Assembly (NCBI RefSeq): GCF_000377625.1
Contig: NZ_KB898327.1
Span: forward strand, 186,001 to 250,000
DNA from: Prevotella veroralis DSM 19559 = JCM 6290
GTDB lineage: Bacteria; Bacteroidota; Bacteroidia; Bacteroidales; Bacteroidaceae
Direction: 5' to 3'
DNA length: 64,000 nucleotides
This document shows positions 57,937-64,000 of this stretch, piece after piece. Both the position numbers and the translations under genes were made by a program. Position 1 is the first letter of the stretch; each line of letters begins with the position of its first letter. A model generated the notes under the pieces. The model ran no database searches. It was not told the DNA's origin and worked only from the letters and a program-made list of their open reading frames with translations.

Positions 57937-58518
57937 TCAATGCTGTTTGAGACGTAGTTCTTTAAGATAAGAGTATGTTGAGAATTCAGGATTAGATAGT
58001 ACTAATGAATCGTTATACAGCGAGTCGCGCAGCGTAATTACACCTTTCTTACGACTTTGCTGGACGTGTCGGAGGGCTATACTCCCTACTGCCTCCTCCC
58101 AGAAATAATCGTCTCCACCAACCCCAATCATGGTTGTGTCATTGTAAGTTTGCAATAAAACCTGCTCCACATGAGGGCTCTTCCGTCTTATCAAAGCGTC
58201 CAATGCAGAGAGACGAACAACGGGCGAATAACGATGATGGGTATAAGTTAGGAGTTGAGAATCGGTGCAAAGGCTGTCTAATAAGTCTTGAACAAGCGGA
58301 TAAGCAACTGCCTTTCTACGCTTCATAAAGGCTGTGTCGACCTTAGCCAACAGGCTATCATAATTGTAAGAGCACCTTGCTGTCTCCGTTAGTGTATAGT
58401 CATCGAAGTGACCCGACCAATTCAATAGGAATAAGACCTTGCTTAATTGCCCTTGACGGCTATCTGTACAGGACAATAGCAAGGCACTGATTACGAAGAT
58501 AAAGACTATTTTCCTCAT
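57937..58518 (-). CDS. Hypothetical lipoprotein
   Basis: A 193-residue lipoprotein (MRKIVFIFVISALLLSC, lipobox LLSC, lipid Cys17). The ATG at 58518 is preferred to the longer frame from 58683, whose extra residues lie across the end of pgeF. The mature protein is helical, with short repeats that look like HEAT-type helices (SPVVRLSALDALIRRKSPHV). No family is recognised with certainty. It starts 28 bp after pgeF on the same strand, so it may be part of the obg-pgeF transcript. Confidence 0.78.
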   Translation of the reverse strand: MRKIVFIFVISALLLSCTDSRQGQLSKVLFLLNWSGHFDDYTLTETARCSYNYDSLLAKVDTAFMKRRKAVAYPLVQDLLDSLCTDSQLLTYTHHRYSPVVRLSALDALIRRKSPHVEQVLLQTYNDTTMIGVGGDDYFWEEAVGSIALRHVQQSRKKGVITLRDSLYNDSLVLSNPEFSTYSYLKELRLKQH

Positions 58519-58546
58519 TCCTGTTAAGTATTTAGAAGTGAATAAA

Positions 58547-59326
58547 CTAGCGCAGAGCAATACCCGTATAAATGGTTCCGAAACCCTCTTTGAGGATTCG
58601 TGCCGAGAAGAAGTCATCGGCATTGTCATAGGTACAAATAGCTGATTGAAGGATGTTCGAGGCGGGAACTCCCATCTCTTCAAGCTGTAGTTGGTTACAA
58701 AGCGGGAGGTCTATATGCCACTTCTCGTGCCTCTTTGCAATACGATCCATAGGGAAGTTCGCAGTGGCGAAGGCGTCATATACCTCCTGCCCTACCTCAA
58801 AGTTCTTCTCAGATATGCATGGTCCAATAACGACTTTAAGCTCTGCTGGCTTCGTATCATATTGCTCCATCATGTGCTTCAAGGTGTGTTGTGCGATACG
58901 TTGCACCGTCCCTCTCCACCCTGCATGGGCTGCTCCTATGGCGTGATGAGTGGGATCGTAGAAGAGAACAGGGACGCAATCGGCAGTGTGCACACCAATG
59001 CAAACATTACAACAATCGGTAATGACGGCATCTTTCCCCTCTTCCTTTTCTGCTTGTTGAGCCTTTGATAATTGGAAGAAATCGCTTGTTACGATCAGAC
59101 AATGGGTTTCGTGTATCTGATGAAGGCGCACAAATCTATCCGCCTCAACCCCTATCTCGGTTGCTACAGCTTGTAGATTTGTGGCAACAGCAGTAGGCTC
59201 ATCCCCACGATGAGGGTTGATGTTCAGCGTAGCAAGCTGTCCCTTGCTGACACCACCATGCCGAGTTGTGCTGAAAGCAACAACCCCTTTGGCAATGTCA
59301 TAATAGTGTAATATGGGCTTAATCAT
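58547..59326 (-). CDS. pgeF: Peptidoglycan editing factor (YfiH/laccase domain)
   Basis: A 259-residue protein of the YfiH/PgeF (DUF152, multi-copper polyphenol oxidase) family. PgeF removes mis-incorporated serine-containing precursors from peptidoglycan synthesis in E. coli; other members act as purine nucleoside phosphorylases. Metal-ligand motifs are intact: [19 protein letters not shown] and [10 protein letters not shown], with [12 protein letters not shown]. The ATG at 59326 gives a family-typical length and overlaps the obg stop by 8 bp, so the two are coupled. The longer frame to 59407 lies within obg. Confidence 0.93.
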   Translation of the reverse strand: MIKPILHYYDIAKGVVAFSTTRHGGVSKGQLATLNINPHRGDEPTAVATNLQAVATEIGVEADRFVRLHQIHETHCLIVTSDFFQLSKAQQAEKEEGKDAVITDCCNVCIGVHTADCVPVLFYDPTHHAIGAAHAGWRGTVQRIAQHTLKHMMEQYDTKPAELKVVIGPCISEKNFEVGQEVYDAFATANFPMDRIAKRHEKWHIDLPLCNQLQLEEMGVPASNILQSAICTYDNADDFFSARILKEGFGTIYTGIALR

Positions 59327-60488
59327 TGGTATATTCAAAGTCATCAAGGTCTTCCACCTCATCCAATTCATCGATACCAACATCCTCAACATCGTCGATG
59401 TCGGCATCTTCAGCAGCCAATTCCGCAGCGAAACGACTCATATCTTTATCGCGATGAACGAGTGTGTCCTCTGAAGTTATGTCTTGCAACTTGTTGCTTT
59501 CAGCGTTTAGTTCTTTCCAAAGAACGTCCTTTAACTCATCAATTCCTTGACCAGTTACAGCCGAAATGAATACTACAGGGAGGTCATCGGGTAATGTTTC
59601 TTTGAGCATTTCGATGAGTTCCTCGTCTAGTAAGTCGCACTTCGTAACCGCTAAGACACGATGTTTATCGAGCATCTCAGGGTTGAATTGCCTTAGTTCA
59701 TTAAGTAGAATCTCATATTCCTTCTTGATATCATCCGTATCACCAGGCACCATAAAGAGTAAGAGCGAGTTGCGCTCAATATGACGAAGGAAGCGCAAAC
59801 CGAGTCCCTTTCCTTCGCTAGCTCCCTCGATAATACCCGGTATGTCAGCCATCACGAAACTCTGATTATCACGATAGCTAACAATGCCCAACGATGGTTC
59901 CATTGTAGTGAAAGGGTAATTGGCAATCTTTGGTTTCGCACTTGAAAGCGATGATAACAAGGTTGACTTACCGGCATTGGGGAATCCAACAAGTCCCACA
60001 TCGGCTAAGAGTTTAAGCTCAAGTATGACCGTCATCTCCTGCATTGGCTCACCCGGTTGGGCGTAACGTGGAGCATGGTTTGTCGATGTTCTGAATTGGA
60101 AATTGCCCAATCCTCCTCGTCCACCTTTCAATAACATCACCGTCTGCCCATCGTGCATAACATCGCAGACATACTTTCCTGTCTCGGCATCATATACCAC
60201 AGTACCACATGGGACATCAATATAAACATCCTTACCATCCGTTCCGTGGCACTTATCACGACCTCCGTTGCCTCCATGTTCAGCGTAGACATGACGCTGA
60301 TACTTCAAGTGAAGCAATGTCCAATAGTTATGGTTACCACGCAGATAAACGCTTCCGCCTTTACCTCCATCACCACCATCAGGGCCGCCATTAGGGTTAT
60401 ACTTCACATGCCGAAGGTGCATAGAGCCTCTTCCACCCTTACCTGATCGACAGTAAATCTTTACATAGTCTACGAAGTTACTATCCAT
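59319..60488 (-). CDS. obg: Obg-family GTPase
   Basis: A 389-residue essential GTPase acting in 50S ribosome maturation and stress response. The glycine-rich Obg fold (1-158, with [20 protein letters not shown]) is complete. The G domain has G1 [10 protein letters not shown]2 near YPFTT, G3 DIPGI and G4 TKCD. The C-terminal tail (about 340-389) is strongly acidic ([12 protein letters not shown], then [13 protein letters not shown]) rather than a TGS-like domain. It lies between adk, after a palindromic repeat, and pgeF. Confidence 0.96.
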   Translation of the reverse strand: MDSNFVDYVKIYCRSGKGGRGSMHLRHVKYNPNGGPDGGDGGKGGSVYLRGNHNYWTLLHLKYQRHVYAEHGGNGGRDKCHGTDGKDVYIDVPCGTVVYDAETGKYVCDVMHDGQTVMLLKGGRGGLGNFQFRTSTNHAPRYAQPGEPMQEMTVILELKLLADVGLVGFPNAGKSTLLSSLSSAKPKIANYPFTTMEPSLGIVSYRDNQSFVMADIPGIIEGASEGKGLGLRFLRHIERNSLLLFMVPGDTDDIKKEYEILLNELRQFNPEMLDKHRVLAVTKCDLLDEELIEMLKETLPDDLPVVFISAVTGQGIDELKDVLWKELNAESNKLQDITSEDTLVHRDKDMSRFAAELAAEDADIDDVEDVGIDELDEVEDLDDFEYTND

Positions 60489-60509
60489 TATATATATATT
60501 TAAAGAGAA

Positions 60510-60598
60510 GCCTCCCCAAGCCCCTCCAAAGGAGGGGATGTCTGATTACCTCAAGTGGTAACTTAAACATCCCCTCCTTTGGAGGGGTTTGGGGAGGC
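60510..60598. repeat. Long inverted repeat between adk and obg
   Basis: Two 32-bp arms (60510-60541 and 60567-60598) are complementary with one mismatch and flank a 25-bp centre. Each arm itself contains CCCCTCC-AAA-GGAGGGG, so each can form its own hairpin too. It is the same palindrome type as in the 10.6-11.1 kb block. It lies between two genes of the same strand, where it may weaken read-through from adk into obg. Confidence 0.9.
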
Positions 60599-60606
60599 GT
60601 TGTTTA

Positions 60607-61179
60607 TTATAGTTGTTCTATAACCTCTGCAATTCTATTGAAGATCTCATCAACAGTACCTAAGCCTTCTACATGATGATGAATACCCTCACCCTCATAC
60701 CATTCAATCAATGGAGAGGTCTGTGTGTGGTAAACATTAAGGCGCTTCTTGATTGTCTCTTCGTTGTCATCAGAACGACCACTTTGCTGTCCACGGAGTA
60801 CCAAACGCTTCATTAACTCGTCCTCTGGTACAAACAACTCAATCATTGCAGCAACGTTATGACCACGCTCTGCTAACATCTTCTTCAGTGCTTCGGCTTG
60901 TGGAATTGTACGTGGGAAACCATCAAAGATAACACCCTTGTGATCCTTTCCAAAACTATCATAAACACTTGCAAGGATATCTACCATCAATTCATCTGGT
61001 ATAAGCTGACCATTGTCAATGTAGCCTTTTGCAGTCTTACCTAACTCTGTTCCGTTCTTGATTTCATTACGAAGTACATCCCCAGTAGAGATGTGTTCAA
61101 AACCATACTTCTCAATCATCTTGTCGCTCTGAGTACCCTTTCCAGCACCAGGCGCACCAAAAATAACAATATTCTTCAT
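60607..61179 (-). CDS. adk: Adenylate kinase
   Basis: Interconverts ATP + AMP and 2 ADP. The 190-residue protein has the P-loop GAPGAGKGTQ (residues 8-17), the AMP-binding STGDVLR and FDGFPRTIPQA segments, and a short LID (RGQQSGRSDDN) without cysteines, as in the short bacterial form. It ends in the usual helix with EVIEQL. Starts 6 bp after hpt on the same strand, so hpt-adk form an operon; obg follows beyond the inverted repeat. Confidence 0.97.
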   Translation of the reverse strand: MKNIVIFGAPGAGKGTQSDKMIEKYGFEHISTGDVLRNEIKNGTELGKTAKGYIDNGQLIPDELMVDILASVYDSFGKDHKGVIFDGFPRTIPQAEALKKMLAERGHNVAAMIELFVPEDELMKRLVLRGQQSGRSDDNEETIKKRLNVYHTQTSPLIEWYEGEGIHHHVEGLGTVDEIFNRIAEVIEQL

Positions 61180-61185
61180 TATCCT

Positions 61186-61725
61186 TTAATCTTTTACAAG
61201 CGTATAAATATCTCTTAAATTACGACCCTCTTGGTCATAATCGAGTCCGTAACCTACGATAAAATCATTGGGTATCTCGAAGGCAGCATACTCTATATTC
61301 AATGGAACAGCGAGCTTTCCTGGCTTCAACAACAATGTACAAATATGAAGACCAGCAGGATTACGCGTACCTAAAGTTTCAAGCATACGCTTCATAGTTG
61401 CACCTGTATCGACAATATCCTCTACTATGATAACCTCACGACCACTGATATCATTGTTCAGACCAATCACCTCTTTGATTGCTCCAGTAGATGTCGTTCC
61501 CTCATAAGAAGCTAACTTCACGAATGATATCTCACATGGAATTGTGATGTTCTTCATTAAGTCCGACGCATACATGAACGAGCCGTTCAACACCGCAAGG
61601 AAGAGCGGAGTCTTTCCTTCAAAATCCTTATTAATACGATTAGCTACCTGCTTTACTCTCTCCAGAATCTCTGTTTCGGGAATAGAAGTCTCGAACGTTT
61701 TATCCTTAATAGTTACACGACTCAT
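61186..61725 (-). CDS. hpt: Hypoxanthine phosphoribosyltransferase
   Basis: Converts hypoxanthine (or guanine) and PRPP to IMP (GMP) in purine salvage. The 179-residue enzyme has the PRPP motif VIIVEDIVDTGATM, the VLNGSFMYASDL loop, and the late FIVGYGLDYDQEGRNL segment. The start could be the ATG at 61725 (MSRVTIKDK) or 61731 (MIMSR); the reading frame to 61776 starts before the promoter and is rejected. A TAATTTTG box (61757-61750) lies 24 bp before the ATG. Confidence 0.95.
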   Translation of the reverse strand: MSRVTIKDKTFETSIPETEILERVKQVANRINKDFEGKTPLFLAVLNGSFMYASDLMKNITIPCEISFVKLASYEGTTSTGAIKEVIGLNNDISGREVIIVEDIVDTGATMKRMLETLGTRNPAGLHICTLLLKPGKLAVPLNIEYAAFEIPNDFIVGYGLDYDQEGRNLRDIYTLVKD

Positions 61726-61749
61726 AATCATATAATTCTTTATTTTGCG

Positions 61750-61757
61750 CAAAATTA
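61750..61757 (-). promoter_or_regulatory. -7 box for hpt-adk
   Basis: TAATTTTG on the minus strand, 24 bp before the ATG at 61725. A short leader of about 15-20 nt is expected. Confidence 0.6.
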
Positions 61758-61801
61758 CAAAAATTATGGCAAACAAACCTATCCGATTAGCATTAATTTC
61801 G

Positions 61802-61809
61802 TAAATTTG
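61802..61809 (+). promoter_or_regulatory. -7 box for nnr
   Basis: TAAATTTG ends eight bases before the ATG at 61818. No clear -33. Near-leaderless transcript predicted, diverging from hpt. Confidence 0.6.
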
Positions 61810-61817
61810 CCATCGGT

Positions 61818-63335
61818 ATGAAGATATTTACTAGTGCCCAGATACACGAACTGGACAGATATACAATAGAACATGAACCCATTAGGTCGGTTGACTTAAT
61901 GGAGCGAGCAGCTAAAGCCATCACTCATGCAATCACTGAGGAATGGACCACTCACACGCCAGTTGTGGTCTTTGCTGGTCCTGGCAACAATGGTGGAGAC
62001 GCTCTTGCTGTGGCAAGATTACTAATAAATGAGGGATATAAAGTTAATACTTACTTATTCAATATCACGAATCATCTCTCTGATGATTGTGTAACGAATC
62101 GACAGCGATTACTTGATGGTAAGCACACAAAAGACTTTATTGAAGTAACTGCCAAGTTTGATCCTCCAGAGCTTACAGCCGACATGCTTGTTGTCGATGG
62201 GCTCTTCGGTTCAGGATTAAACAAGCCTTTAGCTGGTGGATTTGCATCTTTGGTGAAGTACATCAATCAAAGTCCTGCAAAGGTTGTAAGTATAGATGTG
62301 CCATCTGGGTTGATGTCTGAGGACAATACTTATAACGTACGTGCGAATATCATCCATGCGTATATTACACTTACACTACACGAAAGAAAGTTGTCTTTCC
62401 TATTTGGAGATGCACAGCAGTTTATCGGTAAACTAAAAGTTCTCGATATACGCCTTAGTCCCGAATACATCCAAAAGACAGAAGCTCAATACCATGTTCT
62501 CGAAGAGAATGACATTCGTTCTCGCCTCCTTCATCGCGATGACTTCGCCCACAAAGGCAACATGGGTAATGCCCTTATCGTTGCTGGAAGCTATGGAATG
62601 GCAGGTGCAGCAGTCCTTGCCACACGTGCTTGCTTGCGTAGTGGAGTTGGTAAAGTAACTGTCCACACACCTAGGAAAAACTATGATATCATGCAGATAT
62701 CTGTCCCCGAGGCAGTACTTCAGCTGGATCATGAAGAAACCGCTTTCACAGAAGCAGTAGACACTGACGGCTTCGACGCATTAGGTATCGGACCTGGCTT
62801 GGGACGCCAGGAAACGACTGCAATAGCGATGATCGCACAGATTCGACGTGCACAATGTCCTATCGTGGCGGACGCTGATGCCTTGAATATTCTTGCCAGT
62901 CATCGTGCATGGATGCAGCAGTTACCAAAGGGAATCATCATGACTCCACATCCAAAAGAGCTTGATCGACTAACGGGATCACCCGCTAATGCCGACTATG
63001 AACGTCTACATCGAACATGCGAACTCGCCAAGTCTTTGCAGGCTTACATCATATTAAAAGGTCACAATAGTGCGCTTTGCTTACCCAACGGAAACGTATT
63101 CTTCAATCCAACGGGCAACAGTGGAATGGCAACAGCAGGTAGTGGCGATGTGCTCACAGGTATTATTACCGCCCTTCTTGCACGTGGTTATCATCAGCAG
63201 AATGCCTGCATCGTTGGCATGTATTTGCATGGGCTTGCTGGCGACCTTGCCGCTAAAGAACTTGGCAAAGAGAGTCTTGTTGCAAGTGATATTATCAATT
63301 ATCTCCCCAAAGCATTCCAACATTTAGACGATTAA
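61818..63335 (+). CDS. nnr: Bifunctional NAD(P)H-hydrate epimerase/dehydratase
   Basis: Repairs NAD(P)H damaged by hydration. The 505-residue protein fuses the epimerase (YjeF_N, about 1-215: SVDLMERAAKAITHAI, VVVFAGPGNNGGDALAVARL, SIDVPSGLMSED) with the ADP-dependent dehydratase (about 225-505: HKGNMGNALIVAGSYGMAGA, MTPHPKELDRL, and NSGMATAGSGDVLTGII with the ADP-binding glycines). Both halves are complete. It is a single gene, divergent from hpt, with a -7 box just before its ATG. Confidence 0.97.
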   Translation: MKIFTSAQIHELDRYTIEHEPIRSVDLMERAAKAITHAITEEWTTHTPVVVFAGPGNNGGDALAVARLLINEGYKVNTYLFNITNHLSDDCVTNRQRLLDGKHTKDFIEVTAKFDPPELTADMLVVDGLFGSGLNKPLAGGFASLVKYINQSPAKVVSIDVPSGLMSEDNTYNVRANIIHAYITLTLHERKLSFLFGDAQQFIGKLKVLDIRLSPEYIQKTEAQYHVLEENDIRSRLLHRDDFAHKGNMGNALIVAGSYGMAGAAVLATRACLRSGVGKVTVHTPRKNYDIMQISVPEAVLQLDHEETAFTEAVDTDGFDALGIGPGLGRQETTAIAMIAQIRRAQCPIVADADALNILASHRAWMQQLPKGIIMTPHPKELDRLTGSPANADYERLHRTCELAKSLQAYIILKGHNSALCLPNGNVFFNPTGNSGMATAGSGDVLTGIITALLARGYHQQNACIVGMYLHGLAGDLAAKELGKESLVASDIINYLPKAFQHLDD

Positions 63336-63362
63336 AAGTTACTATATAATAAGGTGAAAAGT

Positions 63363-63405
63363 CATCCCCATTTGGCAAGTCCAAGTGGGGATGAATGTTT
63401 TAAAG
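63363..63405 (+). terminator. Terminator after nnr
   Basis: Stem CATCCCCA-TTGG / CCAA-TGGGGATG with one mismatch, followed by a short T stretch (ATGTTTT). About 30 bp past the nnr stop. Confidence 0.65.
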
Positions 63406-63450
63406 GGCTTTATAATCATCTCAAAGAGAATGAACAAACGTATAAAAGAA

Positions 63451-63495
63451 TAGCGGTAGCACCCAACAAAGGGTACTACCGCTATCTTTTATGTG
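63451..63495. terminator. Bidirectional terminator of fba
   Basis: Stem ATAGCGGTAG-ACCC / GGGT-CTACCGCTAT with one mismatch, followed by T-rich tracts on both strands. It is 25 bp past the fba stop. Confidence 0.85.
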
Positions 63496-63519
63496 ATCTC
63501 GTAGACCGATAACTAATGA

Positions 63520-64000
63520 TTAGTCGCAGTTAACGAGCTTGTTATCAGAACCGAGAACATCTGTGATCTTATGCTTGTAAAGATCCTCCATGTACTCACG
63601 AGCCTTTCCGCAATACTGACGTGGGTCGAAGTACTCTGGGTGCTCATCGAATGTCTGGCGTACACCTGCAGTAAATGCAAGACGTGAGTCAGAGTCGATG
63701 TTGATCTTACATACAGCACTCTTAGCTGCCTGACGGAGCTGATCTTCAGGAATACCAACAGCGTTTGGCAACTTACCACCATGCTCGTTGATGATGTCAA
63801 CATACTCCTGTGGAACAGAAGAAGAGCCGTGAAGAACGATAGGGAAGCCTGGGAGCTGCTTCTCGATGGCTGCGAGAACGTCGAAAGCCAATGGAGGAGG
63901 AATCAAACGACCAGTCTTCGGGTCACGTGTACACTGCTCTGGAGTGAACTTGTAAGCACCATGAGAAGTACCAATAGAGATAGCCAATGAGTCACAACCA
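63520..64000 (-). CDS. fba: Class II fructose-bisphosphate aldolase, N-terminus beyond window
   Basis: The frame is open to the window edge and gives the C-terminal 160 residues of a class II (zinc-dependent) fructose-1,6-bisphosphate aldolase, the glycolytic enzyme that splits FBP to DHAP and GAP. Visible motifs: SLAISIGTSHGAYKF with the metal-binding histidine, LHGSSSVPQEYVDIINEHGG with the second ligand, GIPEDQLRQAAKSAVCKINIDSDSR with the substrate phosphate loop (NIDSD), and FDPRQYCGKAREYMEDL at the end. It is intact as far as seen; the first half lies outside. Confidence 0.95.
   Translation of the reverse strand, partial: GCDSLAISIGTSHGAYKFTPEQCTRDPKTGRLIPPPLAFDVLAAIEKQLPGFPIVLHGSSSVPQEYVDIINEHGGKLPNAVGIPEDQLRQAAKSAVCKINIDSDSRLAFTAGVRQTFDEHPEYFDPRQYCGKAREYMEDLYKHKITDVLGSDNKLVNCD

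Noticed and set aside
58519..58683. Longer start of the lipoprotein at 57937
   Set aside because: It would overlap pgeF and mask the lipobox that follows the ATG at 58518.
59327..59407. Longer PgeF start
   Set aside because: The added residues lie entirely within the obg coding region; the ATG at 59326 gives the family length.

Overview
The window reads as chromosomal DNA from a Prevotella-like member of the Bacteroidales, probably an oral species. Support: many promoters fit the Bacteroidetes sigma pattern (TTTG, about 19-20 bp, TAnnTTTG); Shine-Dalgarno signals are weak or absent; there is a BspA-like leucine-rich surface protein, TonB-dependent and OmpA-type outer-membrane proteins, gliding/T9SS-type factors (GldH, a PorT-like barrel), an exbB-exbD-exbD-tonB operon and the purH-mreBCD-mrdA-rodA order. 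The genus is an inference from gene content; no marker gene was compared.

Layout. 1-2.2 kb: yraN (cut by the window edge) diverging from tadA, then a membrane protein, an ECF sigma factor and its small membrane partner. 2.4-6.6 kb: BspA-like protein, a translationally coupled 68-residue acidic protein, and a long putative leader. 6.9-10.4 kb: coiled-coil lipoprotein and rsmI, diverging from tdk and an AI-2E family transporter. 10.5-11.5 kb: tandemly duplicated intergenic repeats and a 22-bp palindromic array. 11.6-15.2 kb: lipoprotein, manA and a GH5 mannanase. 15.4-18.6 kb: a metF relic, holB, ricT, gldH. 19.1-26.1 kb: cell-shape operon purH(N)-mreB-mreC-mreD-mrdA-rodA. 26.2-30.1 kb: lipoprotein, mutY, repeats, a HigB relic beside an orphan XRE antitoxin, AmpG-like MFS. 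30.8-36.5 kb: TonB energisation operon. 36.7-41.5 kb: aminotransferase, AICAR formyltransferase, ridA, two tiny membrane proteins, rplS. 41.7-48.1 kb: acid phosphatase relic, TonB-dependent receptor, a 5'-nucleotidase split over two genes, mosaic repeats, a plug-like mini-protein and a PorT-like barrel. 48.5-51.5 kb: ferredoxin, outer-membrane receptor, tRNA-Met. 52-58.5 kb: lptF/G, ribBA, then a second ECF sigma/anti-sigma-like operon with two envelope proteins, and a lipoprotein. 58.5-64 kb: pgeF, obg, adk, hpt, nnr and the 3' part of fba.

How it works together. Most genes serve housekeeping and envelope building: peptidoglycan elongation, LPS export, TonB energisation of outer-membrane receptors, purine and riboflavin synthesis, and translation. 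The two purine genes are separate halves of the usual bifunctional PurH.

The unusual content lies between genes. A mosaic repeat family (paired 27-bp hairpins, purine/pyrimidine-rich hairpins, CCCCTCC/GGAGGGG palindromes) recurs at 10.5, 18.7, 27.8, 40.1, 46.4, 51.7 and 60.5 kb. A second class, locus-specific clusters of short palindromes, lies just 3' of four minus-strand genes. Three gene relics (metF, higB, a phoN-type phosphatase) lie beside such sequences. I see no CRISPR array, transposase, integrase, rRNA or prophage.
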